This document shows positions 43,581 through 53,656 of a DNA stretch of 64,000 bases, piece after piece. How positions within the stretch are numbered: the stretch's first letter is position 1; the number at the start of each line of letters is the position of its first letter. The position numbers were made by a program, and so were the translations under genes. Source of the DNA: Faecalispora sporosphaeroides DSM 1294. Lineage in GTDB: Bacteria > Bacillota > Clostridia > Oscillospirales > Acutalibacteraceae. The notes beneath the pieces are model-generated. The model worked only from the letters and a program-made list of their open reading frames with translations, did no database searches and was not told the DNA's origin. The stretch is taken from assembly GCA_000383295.1 (NCBI GenBank), contig KB911069.1, forward strand, positions 1 through 64,000, in the 5' to 3' direction.

Positions 43581-44450
43581 ATGCAGACGGGGCGGCCGAT
43601 TTGTGTTTATGCAACGGCAAAACTGAATCTGACACTCGATATACTGGGCCGCCGTGCGGACGGCTATCATCTGCTGGATATGGTGATGCAGACCGTTTCC
43701 GTTTACGATACCTTGCTGCTCACGCCGATTGAAACTCCGGGAGTTGATCTGCTCTGTGACCGGGCGGGGATTCCCTGCGGGGAAGAAAACACGGTGCAAA
43801 GGGCAGCGCGCCTGTTTTATCAGGCGGCGGATCTGCCGAACGGCGGAATTCAAATCCGGATGCTGAAACGGATCCCCGATCGGGCGGGGATGGGCGGGGG
43901 CAGCGCCGACGCCGCCGCCGTGCTGCGCGCGATGAACCGGATCTACGATGCCGGCTTTACAATGGACGAGCTGTGCGCGCTGGGCCTGAGCATTGGGGCG
44001 GACGTTCCATTCTGCCTTCGGGGCGGCACCATGCGGGTCGGGGGAATCGGCGAGGTTTTATCGCCTCTTGCCCCAATGCCGCCGTGCTTTTTTGTCGTGT
44101 GCAAGCCGTCCGTCAGCGTCAGCACCGCCGCGGCGTTTGCGCAGGCGGATCGAGACGGCGCATCCTACCCGCGCTACACCCCGGCAATGGCGGCGGCGCT
44201 TGGGAGCGGCCAACTGCACCTGATCGCGGGCGGCCTCGGCAATTCGTTTTCGCTGGCGATGCCGGAGCCGCAGATCGAAGCGCTTCGGCAGGCGCTGCTG
44301 CACATGGGCGCGCTCGGCGCCTGCATGACCGGGAGCGGCTCGGCGGTGTTCGGCATTTTTTCGGAGCGTGTGTCGGCGGAGCGGTGCCGGGAAGAGCTGC
44401 GGAAAAAATACCGTCATGTGTTTGTATGCGAACCGGTCGGTGCCGAATAA
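43581..44450 (+). CDS. ispE: 4-diphosphocytidyl-2-C-methyl-D-erythritol kinase
   Basis: This 289-residue GHMP kinase catalyses the fourth step of the non-mevalonate isoprenoid pathway. The N-terminal AKLNLTLDILGRRADGYHLL and the glycine-rich ATP motif RAGMGGGSADAAAVLRAM are intact, as is the C-terminal MTGSGSAVFG. I choose ATG 43581, with GGAGG eight bases upstream; an ATG five codons earlier lies on that site. A terminator follows. Confidence 0.95.
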   Translation: MQTGRPICVYATAKLNLTLDILGRRADGYHLLDMVMQTVSVYDTLLLTPIETPGVDLLCDRAGIPCGEENTVQRAARLFYQAADLPNGGIQIRMLKRIPDRAGMGGGSADAAAVLRAMNRIYDAGFTMDELCALGLSIGADVPFCLRGGTMRVGGIGEVLSPLAPMPPCFFVVCKPSVSVSTAAAFAQADRDGASYPRYTPAMAAALGSGQLHLIAGGLGNSFSLAMPEPQIEALRQALLHMGALGACMTGSGSAVFGIFSERVSAERCREELRKKYRHVFVCEPVGAE

Positions 44451-44464
44451 AGGATCCATATCGG

Positions 44465-44508
44465 GTATCTTTCCCCAAAATGGCGGGGAAAGATACTTTT
44501 TTCTTTTT
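44465..44508 (+). terminator. Terminator of ispE
   Basis: A perfect 12-base stem GTATCTTTCCCC/GGGGAAAGATAC around an 8-base loop is followed by a long T-rich tract. Confidence 0.92.
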
Positions 44509-44582
44509 TTTGCTGGCTCGTGCGCATAAATCAAACAAAAGAGGACAATCCTTTGGTTAACATAAAGAAGGAGATGACTCTT

Positions 44583-45242
44583 TTGAATTCCACTCAGAAT
44601 TCCTGGAAATTAAAAAACATAGAAAAAGCGCTGATCATCGCGTTTGTACTTACGGTTGCCTGCTCCTTTACTTCCTTTTTTTCCTTTGCGCGACAATGTG
44701 AAGATATTCCAAATCATGTTCTGCGCCTGCATGTGCTGGCCAATTCCGATACTTCCGAGGATCAGGAGCTGAAGCTCTATGTACGCAACCGCATTTTGAC
44801 CGAATCCGCCGGAATGCTCGACGGCATTACCGACCGAAAGGAAGCGGAACAGGTAGTACGGCGGAATATGCCCCGGCTGAGGGCCGCGGCCGCTGAGGAA
44901 ATTGCACAGCGCGGGTATCAGTACCCGGTGGATGTCGAACTGGAAAACATCTATTTTACCACGCGGCAGTATCGGCAGGTTACGCTGCCGGCCGGCACCT
45001 ACGATGCGCTGCGCGTGACAATCGGCCAGGCGCAGGGGAAAAACTGGTGGTGCGTGATGTTCCCGCCCATGTGCCTGCCCGCCGCTGAGGAAAAGGAAGA
45101 GCTTGACGATGTGCTGAACCCGAAGCAGATGGAGATCGTTACCGGGCAGTACGAAATCCGCTTTAAATCACTCGAGCTGTACGAACAGTTTAAAAACTGG
45201 GCAGCCGGAAAAGGAAGGACGAATCCTTCGGGAATCCGGTGA
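44583..45242 (+). CDS. spoIIR: Stage II sporulation protein R
   Basis: This 219-residue secreted signalling protein is made in the forespore and triggers processing of pro-sigma-E in the mother cell through SpoIIGA. An N-terminal membrane segment (about 18-38) is followed by the family core HVLRLHVLANSDTSEDQELKLYVR and by WWCVMFPPMCLP. Starts are ambiguous: AAGAAGGAG is nine bases before TTG 44583, which I choose; ATG 44574 directly abuts that site. Its presence indicates an endospore-forming lineage. Confidence 0.9.
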   Translation: MNSTQNSWKLKNIEKALIIAFVLTVACSFTSFFSFARQCEDIPNHVLRLHVLANSDTSEDQELKLYVRNRILTESAGMLDGITDRKEAEQVVRRNMPRLRAAAAEEIAQRGYQYPVDVELENIYFTTRQYRQVTLPAGTYDALRVTIGQAQGKNWWCVMFPPMCLPAAEEKEELDDVLNPKQMEIVTGQYEIRFKSLELYEQFKNWAAGKGRTNPSGIR

Positions 45243-45281
45243 ATCATTTACCTTGAGAGCCCGGTCTGCCGGATTCCTTAT

Positions 45282-45324
45282 AAAAAGCATTCCCTTCGCA
45301 TTGAGCGCCGGGGAATGCTTTTTT
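45282..45324. terminator. Terminator downstream of spoIIR
   Basis: AAAAAGCATTCCC (45282-45294) pairs with GGGAATGCTTTTT (45311-45323), with a T-run at the plus end and an A-run at the start. Confidence 0.85.
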
Positions 45325-45656
45325 GTCGTCTTTTTCAATGGCACACCTGTTATCCAAACAGGAAATCCGTTTGAGATTTCAAGATTTCTCCTCAATCGTA
45401 TTTTCCTACCCTTTGACACAGCAAAAGCAGCCCATGGAGCCGACCGCGGTTACCGTTACCTCGGCATATCGTTGTTTCAGCCTGTTTTCGAGGCTGGCTG
45501 CGGTTTCAAACGGCGGGGTGAAAAAGCCCCTGGGCACGTACAGCGTTCCAAAGATTTTGTCAACAGTGAATGGAATGTTTCAAAGAAAGCTTCGGGGCTT
45601 CTTTCGGTGTGGGCGGTTTACGATCTTTCACACGCTTTTTTTCAAGGCTCTTTTAT
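45325..45656. other. Intergenic region upstream of addB, no gene supported
   Basis: Open frames here lack binding sites and similarity to anything I recognise. The 3' end leads into the addBA promoter. Confidence 0.5.
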
Positions 45657-45662
45657 GCTATA
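45634..45662 (+). promoter_or_regulatory. Extended -10 promoter of addBA
   Basis: TGC-TATAAT (-10 at 45657-45662) has the TGn extension. The upstream -35 region is only a T-run (45634-45639). It lies about 60 bases before the proposed addB start. Confidence 0.55.
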
Positions 45663-45725
45663 ATTACTACTTAAATGGAAAGTGCTCCTTCTAGCAGGCC
45701 GCACTTTACGAAATGGGGGATTGGG

Positions 45726-48700
45726 TTGCTTCATCTGCTGTTCGGGCGCTCCGGGAGCGGAAAAACACATTTTGTCCGGCAGGAGCTGCACCGGCTGGCC
45801 GGGCAGGGTGAACAAAAGCTGATGCTGTTGGTGCCGGAGCAGTTTTCTTTTGAAAGCGAGCGCGCCATGCTGCGTCTTTTGGGGCCGCGCCGTGCCGCGG
45901 AGGTAGAGGTCGTCAGCTTCACCCGCCTGGCGGACGCTGTGTTCCGCCGCTTCGGCGGGTGCTGCGGCAAACGGCTCGACGACGGCGGCCGCAGCATTCT
46001 GATGAGCCTTGCGCTGGAACAGACGGCGGATCACCTGCCGCTGTACCAAAAGCACACCCAGACTCCCGAGCTGGTGAGCATGATGCTCACCGCTTCGGCG
46101 GAGCTGAAAATGTGCGCCGTCGCCCCGCGGGAGCTGTCCCGCGCGGCGGAGCGGCTGGAGGACGGCACCCTGCGGGAAAAGATGAAGGAGCTCTCGCTGA
46201 TTCTGTCGGCGTATGAGGCGCTGGTGGCGCAAAGCTACCTCGACCCGCAGGATGATCTGACCCGGTTAAAAGACGTACTGCTTGCACACCGTTTTTTTGA
46301 GGGCTACACCGTGTTTGTGGATTCCTTCAAGAGCTTTACCGCGCAGGAGCTCGGCATTCTGGAGCTCGTGCTCTGTCAGGCTCAGGAGGTGACGGTGGCG
46401 CTTTGTGCCGACGGCCCCCGGCAGGCGGATGCGGAAATGAGCCTGTTCACGCCGGTGTACCAAACGGCGCGCAGCCTGATGCGCCTTGCGCGGCAGAATT
46501 CCGTTGCGGTGGCGGCCCCTGTCACACTGAAGCCGGGCGTTCGTTTTCGCGGCGCGGGGCTGCGAGCGGTGGAGGAGGGCGCATACCGCGGCCGCCGCAT
46601 TCCTCTGCGCGGGGATACGGGCGATGTAGCTTTGTATGCCGCCCGCAGCACCTACGATGAAGCGGCCTATGTGGCGATGACCATTCGCCGCATGGTGATG
46701 GAGGAGGGGTACCGTTACCGCGATTTCACCATTCTGGCCCGCTCGCCCGAAGCGTACCGCAGCAATCTGGATGCCGCGCTCGAGCGGTGGGACATCCCAT
46801 ATTTTATGGACGATCCCCGCGCGATCGACACCGAACCGCTGATGCGCCTTGTGCTGTGCGCCTTTCAGGCGGCGCGTTCGGGGTACCGCTCCGACGATGT
46901 GTTCGCGTGTCTGAAAACAGGGCTTTGCGGGTACACGGCGGAAGAGATTTCACTCATTGAAAATTATGCCTTTTTATGGAAGCTTTCCGGCAGGGAATGG
47001 CTGGGGCCATGGTCGCGGCACCCCCGCGGCTTTGCCGGTGAGCTGACGGAGCAGGACGCGCAGCAGCTTTCGCAGCTCAACGAGCTGCGGGAGCGCATCA
47101 TCGCGCCGCTGCGCGAATTTGCCGATTCCGTGCGCATGGCGGACGGGGAAACGTCGGCCCGCGCGGTGTACCGTTTTCTGCTGGCGCTCGGTGTGCCGGA
47201 GCATGTCAAACAGATGTGCCGCAGGATGAAAGAGATGGGAGAACCAGAGCTGGCAGACCGGCAGTTCCGGCTGTGGGAGCTTTTGATGCGGATTCTGGAT
47301 CAAATGGCGCTGGTGCTGAAGGGGCGGGTTCTCTCAGCACAGCGCTTTGGCGAGCTTCTTCGCCTTGTGATCGCCTCCGGCACAATCGGGAGCATTCCGC
47401 AGGGGCTCGATGAGGTGACGGTGGGGGCGGCGGACCGTTCGCGCCCGGCTGACCCAAAGGTCGTGTTTCTTTTGGGCGCGGTGCAGGGGGAATTCCCGCG
47501 CAACCCGTCGCCGGACGGCGTGTTCAGCGACGAGGAGCGCCGCATGCTGATTCAAATGGGCCTGCCGCTCAACGGCACGATGGAGGATTCCTCCATGGAC
47601 GAGCGTCTGATGGCCTACACCGTCATGTCTGCCCCGACGGAGCGATTGTTTGTCACCTACCCGGCGGCGGATATGGACGGCGCGGCGAAAGCGCCGTCGT
47701 CCATCGTCAGTGAAATCCGCTCCATATTGCCGGATATACCGGTGCAAAGCCGCTACCTGCTGCCGGAGGAATCGTTCGCCAACAGCGAGCAGCCCGCCTT
47801 TGAAATGACGGCGCGGCTCTGGGGGCAGTCATCCGTGCTGTCCTCCACACTAAAGGAGCTGTTCTCCCGCCGGGAGGGCTATACCGAGCGAATGGCCGCC
47901 CTGCGCCGGGTGCACGAGCGCGCGCCGGCCGCCTTTGAAAATCCCGTGCGGGCGCGGATGCTGTTTGAGCAGATGCGCCACATTTCCGCCACGCAGATTG
48001 AATCGTATCACCTGTGCCGGTTCCAGTATTTCTGCCGCTACGGCCTCGGCGCGAAGGAGCGCCGCCCGGCGGAGCTGAACGCGCTCGAGTACGGCAGTTT
48101 GATCCATTACCTGCTCGAGCATCTGCTGCGGGAGCAGGGGGCACGCGCCCTTGCGGCGCTCGGGCCGGAAGAGCTGAAACAGCTTATTTTATCCTGTATC
48201 GAGCGCTATGTGGAGGAACAGCTCGGCGGCGCGGAGGACAAAAGTCCCCGCTTCCGCTTTCTGGTCGCCCGCATTGCGGATTCCGCGCAGGTGGTGATCG
48301 CCCATATCGCGAAGGAGCTGGCCCAGAGCAAATTTCAGCCCGCGGCGTTTGAGCTGGAGCTGAAGGAGGGCGGGGAGTTCCCGCCGCTCAAAATCACTCT
48401 GCCGAACGGAGAAACCGCAACCGTCGAGGGGAAAATCGACCGCGTGGACGTTATGGAGCTCGACGGCGTGAAATATGTCCGCATCATCGACTATAAAACA
48501 GGGAAAAAGGAGTTCCGCCTGTCGGACGTGCTGTACGGGGTCAATCTGCAAATGCTGATCTACCTTGCGGCACTGATTCAGAACGGGCGCTTTTGCCCTG
48601 CGGGAATTTTGTACATGCCCGCCGTGCGCCCTGTGATTTCCGCAGCGAAAGGACAGTCGATCCAAGCCCTTGAAGCGGCTGCTGAGAAGAAGCTGCGCAT

Positions 48701-49076
48701 GAATGGTCTTCTGCTCGACGATTCCCGCGTGATTCAGGGGATGGAGGAGCAGGCCGAGGGCAAATATATTCCCGTTGCGCTCAAAGACGGTAAGCCTGCG
48801 AAAACCGAATCGGTTGTAAGCGCTTCGCAGCTCGGCGGAGTGATGGAATATATCAAAGACCTTACGGGGCGGATGGTGCAGACTCTGCACGGGGGCGATG
48901 TTGCCGCTCTTCCGCTGACGGGCGAGCATAACGCCTGCCAGTACTGCCCGTATTTTGCCGTGTGCGGCCATGAGGATGCCGACGGCGGGCGGGAGTGCCT
49001 GCGACTGGATAAGGCGGAAACGCTCCGGCGGATTTTAAAAGAAGAAACGGGGAAGGAGGGGGACGAACATGGCTGA
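45726..49076 (+). CDS. addB: ATP-dependent nuclease subunit B
   Basis: This 1116-residue subunit of the AddAB (RexAB) enzyme processes DNA double-strand ends and recognises Chi for recombination. It starts with the P-loop FGRSGSGKT. The C-terminal nuclease domain has DRVDVMELDG and IIDYKTGKK. Four cysteines of the stabilising 4Fe-4S cluster are present: one in ESYHLCRFQYF and three in CQYCPYFAVC. I choose TTG 45726 because GGGGGA is five bases upstream; ATG 45675 has no site. addA starts inside the last eight bases. Confidence 0.94.
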   Translation: MLHLLFGRSGSGKTHFVRQELHRLAGQGEQKLMLLVPEQFSFESERAMLRLLGPRRAAEVEVVSFTRLADAVFRRFGGCCGKRLDDGGRSILMSLALEQTADHLPLYQKHTQTPELVSMMLTASAELKMCAVAPRELSRAAERLEDGTLREKMKELSLILSAYEALVAQSYLDPQDDLTRLKDVLLAHRFFEGYTVFVDSFKSFTAQELGILELVLCQAQEVTVALCADGPRQADAEMSLFTPVYQTARSLMRLARQNSVAVAAPVTLKPGVRFRGAGLRAVEEGAYRGRRIPLRGDTGDVALYAARSTYDEAAYVAMTIRRMVMEEGYRYRDFTILARSPEAYRSNLDAALERWDIPYFMDDPRAIDTEPLMRLVLCAFQAARSGYRSDDVFACLKTGLCGYTAEEISLIENYAFLWKLSGREWLGPWSRHPRGFAGELTEQDAQQLSQLNELRERIIAPLREFADSVRMADGETSARAVYRFLLALGVPEHVKQMCRRMKEMGEPELADRQFRLWELLMRILDQMALVLKGRVLSAQRFGELLRLVIASGTIGSIPQGLDEVTVGAADRSRPADPKVVFLLGAVQGEFPRNPSPDGVFSDEERRMLIQMGLPLNGTMEDSSMDERLMAYTVMSAPTERLFVTYPAADMDGAAKAPSSIVSEIRSILPDIPVQSRYLLPEESFANSEQPAFEMTARLWGQSSVLSSTLKELFSRREGYTERMAALRRVHERAPAAFENPVRARMLFEQMRHISATQIESYHLCRFQYFCRYGLGAKERRPAELNALEYGSLIHYLLEHLLREQGARALAALGPEELKQLILSCIERYVEEQLGGAEDKSPRFRFLVARIADSAQVVIAHIAKELAQSKFQPAAFELELKEGGEFPPLKITLPNGETATVEGKIDRVDVMELDGVKYVRIIDYKTGKKEFRLSDVLYGVNLQMLIYLAALIQNGRFCPAGILYMPAVRPVISAAKGQSIQALEAAAEKKLRMNGLLLDDSRVIQGMEEQAEGKYIPVALKDGKPAKTESVVSASQLGGVMEYIKDLTGRMVQTLHGGDVAALPLTGEHNACQYCPYFAVCGHEDADGGRECLRLDKAETLRRILKEETGKEGDEHG

Positions 49077-52000
49077 ACGAAGCTGGACGCCCGCGCAGGC
49101 GGACGCGATTCATGCCAGAGGCGGCACGCTTCTGGTATCGGCTGCGGCCGGCTCTGGCAAAACCGCCGTGCTGGTGCAGCGGGTGATCGAGCGCATCACG
49201 GACGAGCAGAACCCCAGCGATGCCGACCGCCTTCTGGTCGTCACCTTCACCAAGGCTGCCGCCGCGGAAATGCGCGAGCGGATCGCCCAGCAGCTCTCCC
49301 GCATGCTGGCGGAGGACCCCTCGAACACGGCGCTGCAGCGGCAGCAGATTCTGCTGGGCGGCGCGCACATCAGCACGGTACACAGCTTTTGCAGCGAGCT
49401 GGTGCGCGAGAATTTCTATAAGCTGAATATTTCGCACGACTTTCGCATTGCCGACGAGGGGGAAATGTCCATCCTGCGCGGGGAAGCGGTCACACAGGTG
49501 CTGGAGGACTGCTATGCCGCGGCGAATCCCGATTTTTATGAGCTGGTCGAAGCGTTCAGCTCTGACCGCGACGACAGTCGGCTGATCCGCGCGGTGAACC
49601 AGCTGTACGATTTCATCCGGTCGCATCCGTTCCCGGAGCGCTGGCTGCGGGAAAAGGCAGAAATGTATTCCGGCGCCGTTCCGGTGCAGGAGTCCCCCTG
49701 GGGGGCGTGTCTGCTCGCTTTTGCCGAAGAGGCCTGCGATTACTGCCTTTCGTTGGTGCGGGATTCTCTGGAATCGATGCAGGCTGACGAAAAGCTTTCG
49801 GCAGCATATACCGAAGCGTACCAGTCCGATCTTTCGGGCCTTTCCTCCTTGTACCGCGCGGCGCAGCAGCGGGAATGGGACAATGTGGGCGAGCTTGCCG
49901 CAAATTTTGTGTTTGCCCGCTTAAAGCCGGTGCGCGGCTACGCGGAGGACCCTTTGAAGCTGCGTCTTTCCGCCTGCCGCGACGAAGTGAAATCCACCGT
50001 GAAAAAGCTTGCGGCGCTGTTCTCCGCTACTTTGCAGGACTGCGCCGACGATCTGCGCGCGCTGTCCCCTGTGGTGGAGCAGCTGTTTGCCGTTGTAACG
50101 GCGTTTTCGCACGCGCTCGACCAGATGAAAGCGGAGCGCCGCCTTGCGGATTTCGGCGATCTGGAGCACTGGGCGCTGCGTCTTCTCGTGCGCGAGACGG
50201 AAAACGGCTACGAGCGAACCGAAGAAGCGCTGGAGCTTTCGCGCCGCTTTGATGAAATTATGGTGGACGAATATCAGGATACAAACGAAGCGCAGGATTT
50301 ATTGTTCCGTGCGATTTCGCAGAACGAAGAAAATCTGTTTATGGTCGGCGACGTCAAACAGAGCATTTACAGCTTCCGCCAGGCGATGCCCCGCATCTTT
50401 CTGCAGCGGCGCGCCGACTTCGCCGAATATGACCGGGAGCACAGCCGCTACCCGGCCTGTATTGTGCTCGACCAAAATTTTCGTTCCCGCTCTACCGTGA
50501 CCGACGCGGTGAATTTTGTGTTCGGGCAGCTGATGTCCTCGCAGGCCGGGGATGTGGAATACAGCGGCAAAGAGCTTCTCGCGGCCGGCGCGTCGTATCC
50601 GCCGCAGGAAGGCTGCGAAACCCGGCTCGACATTCTCGATTTGTCCATGGGCGAGGGCTCTGACGAAGCGATGGAGCTGCTGGAAAGCCGCCATATTGCC
50701 GAAACCGTTTTGGAGCTGATGGCACAGGGCTTTCAGGTAACGGAAAATGGGGTGCGGCGAAAGGCGGTGTTCCGCGACTTCTGCATTTTGCTGCGCAGCG
50801 CAAACCAGTATGCCGCCCGCTACGCACGCGAGCTGCAATTGTGCGGCGTGCCCGCCTGGGCGGATTCCTCCAGCGGCTTTTTTGAGGCGCCGGAGATTTC
50901 CACGATTCTGTCGCTTCTGCGCGTGGTGGATAACCCGGTGCAGGATATCCCGCTGCTTTCGGTGCTGATGAGCCCGATCTGCGGCTTTACGCCGGATGAG
51001 CTGAGCGCGGTGCGCCTGCGCCTGCCCAAAGCTCCGCTGTATCTGGCGCTGAGCGAGTGCGCCAAATCGGGTGAAGCCCGCGCCGCCGGGGTCATCGAAG
51101 AGCTCGACGGTTTCCGTTCCCTCGCGGCCACGCTCCCGTCCGACCGCCTGCTGAACGCCATTTACCAGAAAACGGGGTATCTCACGCTGGTGCAGGCCAT
51201 GGCGAACGGCGAGCAGCGCCTTTCCAACCTGCAACTGCTCATGGAGTACGCGAAAAAATACGAGGCCTCCGGCTATAACGGCCTATCGGGCTTTATCCGT
51301 TTTATCGACCGCCTGCAGGAGCAGAACGGCGATCTGCCTGGAGCCTCCACAATTTCAGAAGCCTCGAACGTGGTGCGCATCATGAGCATCCATAAATCGA
51401 AGGGACTCGAATTCCCCGTGTGCATTCTGGCCGGGTGCTCGCGCCGCTTCAACAAGGAGCGCGGCGACGCTCTGCTGCACCCGGAGCTGGGCCTCGGCAT
51501 CAAGCGCAAGGAGCAGGGCGGTCTGGCCCGCGTGACCACCCTGCCGCGCGAGGCGATCGCGCTCGAGCAGGAGCGGCAGTCGATGTCAGAGGAGCTGCGC
51601 GTGCTGTATGTCGCCATGACCCGCGCCCGGGAAAAGCTGATCCTTTTGACCACGGTGCGCGACCTGAACACAACGCTGGCGTCCCTTGCGCCGCAGCTCA
51701 CGGCACAGGAGCGGATTTCGCCCTATGTGGTGCGTTCGGCGTCGAGCATTTCGGACTGGATTCTCTCCTGCGCCCTGCGCCACCCGAGCGGGGGGGCCCT
51801 GCGCGACCGCGCCCTGTGCAGCGGCGAGCTGATTGCGGATTGCCCCGGCCAGCCGTGGGAAATCCGCGTTCTGCCCGCGCCGGATTTGGAGGAAGGCCCG
51901 GAGCGGGAGGAATCCGTTCTGTCGGCCCCGCCGCCGGACCCGGAGCTGCTCGCCCGCATCACCCGGCAAATCGACTTTGTATACCCCGACGCGGTGCTGT

Positions 52001-52638
52001 TTGGGGTGCCGGCCAAGGTGTCCGCCTCCGAGCTTGCGGCGGAGAGTGCGGGGGAGGATTATGAAATCCTGTCGCGCCCCGCGTTTTTGGGCAAGGCGGG
52101 GCTTACTCCGGCGGAGCGCGGCACGGCGCTGCACCATTACATGCAGTTTGCCGATTACGCCGCGGCGGCCGAACACCCGCGGCAGGAGCTGGAGCGACTG
52201 AAATCCGGCGGATTTTTGTCGGAGGAGGAAGCGAACGCGGTGGATCTGCGGCATGTGGCGGCGTTCTTTCAAAGCCCGGTCGCAAAGAGGATGCTCGCGT
52301 CCGAGCAAAGCTACCGTGAGCTTCGCTTTACGGTGGAAATCCCCGCTTCCCTGCTGAAAGCGGATGTTCCCGCAGAGCAGCAGGTGATGTTGCAGGGCGC
52401 GGTGGACTGCGTGTTTGTCGAGCCGGACGGCGCCGTGATCATCGATTACAAAACAGACCGTGCCGCCTCTCCGGAGGAGCTGTGGAGCCGCTACCGCGTT
52501 CAGCTCGCGCTGTACCGCCTTGCTGTGGAGCGCGTGCTGGAAACGCCGGTAAAGGAATGCATGCTGTACTCGTTCGCCTTGGGGCATGCGGTAACGGGCG
52601 AACTGGGAGGATCGGAAAAAGCCGGCTTTGCGCTCTGA
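49069..52638 (+). CDS. addA: ATP-dependent helicase/nuclease subunit A
   Basis: This 1189-residue SF1A helicase-nuclease is the partner of addB. Walker A SAAAGSGKTAVL is near residue 22. Motif II VDEYQDTNEAQ, motif III GDVKQSIYSFRQA, motif V MSIHKSKGLEFP and motif VI YVAMTRAREKL are all intact. The C-terminal RecB-type nuclease ends with GAVDCVFVEPDGAVIIDYKTD. Synthesis is coupled to addB through an eight-base overlap. Confidence 0.96.
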   Translation: MAERSWTPAQADAIHARGGTLLVSAAAGSGKTAVLVQRVIERITDEQNPSDADRLLVVTFTKAAAAEMRERIAQQLSRMLAEDPSNTALQRQQILLGGAHISTVHSFCSELVRENFYKLNISHDFRIADEGEMSILRGEAVTQVLEDCYAAANPDFYELVEAFSSDRDDSRLIRAVNQLYDFIRSHPFPERWLREKAEMYSGAVPVQESPWGACLLAFAEEACDYCLSLVRDSLESMQADEKLSAAYTEAYQSDLSGLSSLYRAAQQREWDNVGELAANFVFARLKPVRGYAEDPLKLRLSACRDEVKSTVKKLAALFSATLQDCADDLRALSPVVEQLFAVVTAFSHALDQMKAERRLADFGDLEHWALRLLVRETENGYERTEEALELSRRFDEIMVDEYQDTNEAQDLLFRAISQNEENLFMVGDVKQSIYSFRQAMPRIFLQRRADFAEYDREHSRYPACIVLDQNFRSRSTVTDAVNFVFGQLMSSQAGDVEYSGKELLAAGASYPPQEGCETRLDILDLSMGEGSDEAMELLESRHIAETVLELMAQGFQVTENGVRRKAVFRDFCILLRSANQYAARYARELQLCGVPAWADSSSGFFEAPEISTILSLLRVVDNPVQDIPLLSVLMSPICGFTPDELSAVRLRLPKAPLYLALSECAKSGEARAAGVIEELDGFRSLAATLPSDRLLNAIYQKTGYLTLVQAMANGEQRLSNLQLLMEYAKKYEASGYNGLSGFIRFIDRLQEQNGDLPGASTISEASNVVRIMSIHKSKGLEFPVCILAGCSRRFNKERGDALLHPELGLGIKRKEQGGLARVTTLPREAIALEQERQSMSEELRVLYVAMTRAREKLILLTTVRDLNTTLASLAPQLTAQERISPYVVRSASSISDWILSCALRHPSGGALRDRALCSGELIADCPGQPWEIRVLPAPDLEEGPEREESVLSAPPPDPELLARITRQIDFVYPDAVLFGVPAKVSASELAAESAGEDYEILSRPAFLGKAGLTPAERGTALHHYMQFADYAAAAEHPRQELERLKSGGFLSEEEANAVDLRHVAAFFQSPVAKRMLASEQSYRELRFTVEIPASLLKADVPAEQQVMLQGAVDCVFVEPDGAVIIDYKTDRAASPEELWSRYRVQLALYRLAVERVLETPVKECMLYSFALGHAVTGELGGSEKAGFAL

Positions 52639-52650
52639 ACGAAATTTATC

Positions 52651-52679
52651 TTGACAAAAGAAAGTACGGTTGCTATACT
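52651..52679 (+). promoter_or_regulatory. Promoter of the infC-rpmI-rplT operon
   Basis: Consensus TTGACA (52651-52656), 17-base spacer, TATACT (52674-52679). It starts a leader of about 170 bases. Confidence 0.88.
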
Positions 52680-52685
52680 ATTATC

Positions 52686-52857
52686 TGTAAACAAAGCAGG
52701 GCAAAATTTTGTCCTCACCTATGGGGTTTCGTCCGTCATGGGTCAATACATCGGTGCTTTCCCCATGGGAGAGCGTGAGATTTGGTATTGATGCGCGGAT
52801 GGAGAATTCTGTCCGCGCTTTTTGTTAGCCTGAAACGTATTTTGGAGGTGCTTACCA
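52686..52857 (+). promoter_or_regulatory. infC leader with attenuator (L20-leader type)
   Basis: The leader contains pairable segments CCTATGGGG, CATGGG and TTCCCCATGG, and ends in a terminator hairpin GCGCGGA/TCCGCGC (52793-52818) followed by TTTTT, 34 bases before the infC start. In Bacillus subtilis ribosomal protein L20 controls this operon by binding such a leader and promoting termination. The arrangement here fits that mechanism. The exact fold was not computed. Confidence 0.7.
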
Positions 52858-53376
52858 ATTAGCAACAAGGAACTGCAGATCAACGAAGAAATTCGGGATA
52901 AAGAAGTGCGTGTCGTAGACAAAGACGGCGCTCAGCTGGGTGTTATGCCGATTGCACAGGCCATGGCAAAGGCGGCGGAAAGCAATATGGATCTGGTGAA
53001 AATTGCACCGCAGGCCAAGCCTCCGGTGTGCAAGATCATCGATTACGGCAAATTCCGCTTTGAGCAGGCCAAGCGTGACAAAGAAGCAAGAAAAAATCAG
53101 CATGTTGTAGATATTAAAGAGATTCGCCTTTCTCTGAATATCGATACCCATGACTTTAATACGAAGGTGGGCCACGCAACCCGCTTTTTACAGGATGGGG
53201 ACAAGGTAAAGGTGTCGATCCGCTTCCGTGGCCGTGAAATGGGCCACCCGGAACAGGGGCATCAGATCATGCAGAAATTCGCGCAGGCGTGTTCCGAAAT
53301 CGCGAACGTAGAAAAACCGTCTAAACTCGAGGGGCGCAATATGCTGATGTTCCTTGCTCCAAAACCCACGAAGTAA
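52858..53376 (+). CDS. infC: Translation initiation factor IF-3 with ATT start codon
   Basis: This 172-residue IF-3 begins ISKNELQINEEIRDKEVRVV and has the full N- and C-terminal domains (GHATRFLQDGDKVKVSIRFRGREM in the latter). The only placement that gives the conserved N-terminus is ATT at 52858, seven bases after GGAGGTG. An AUU start is well known for infC, where IF-3 discriminates against its own start codon and so limits its own synthesis. The first ATG or GTG in frame would remove the conserved N-terminal segment. Confidence 0.95.
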   Translation: MSNKELQINEEIRDKEVRVVDKDGAQLGVMPIAQAMAKAAESNMDLVKIAPQAKPPVCKIIDYGKFRFEQAKRDKEARKNQHVVDIKEIRLSLNIDTHDFNTKVGHATRFLQDGDKVKVSIRFRGREMGHPEQGHQIMQKFAQACSEIANVEKPSKLEGRNMLMFLAPKPTK

Positions 53377-53400
53377 TTATTTTAAGGAGGGGCAACTGTT

Positions 53401-53598
53401 ATGCCTAAAATCAAGACGCATTCCGGCGCGAAAAAGCGCTTCAAAATTTCCAAGAACGGCAAAGTGATCCGCGGTCACGCGTTCAAATCCCATATTTTGA
53501 ACAAAAAGTCCACAAAGCGTAAGAGAATTCTGCGCCAGACCACTGTGACCGACGTTACCAATGTGGCGAAGGTTAAGAAAATGCTGCCCTATAAATAA
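53401..53598 (+). CDS. rpmI: 50S ribosomal protein L35
   Basis: This 65-residue basic protein begins [15 protein letters not shown], identical in style to all L35. AAGGAGG precedes the ATG. It is the second gene of the infC operon. Confidence 0.98.
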   Translation: MPKIKTHSGAKKRFKISKNGKVIRGHAFKSHILNKKSTKRKRILRQTTVTDVTNVAKVKKMLPYK

Positions 53599-53656
53599 GG
53601 AAGCAATCCCAAGTGAAAGAATCTTATTTTGACCATATATTTGGAGGTAACAGATC

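Noticed and set aside
45253-45694. Plus-strand frames of 136 and 123 codons before addB
   Set aside because: No binding sites, overlap in two frames, and they run through the spoIIR terminator.
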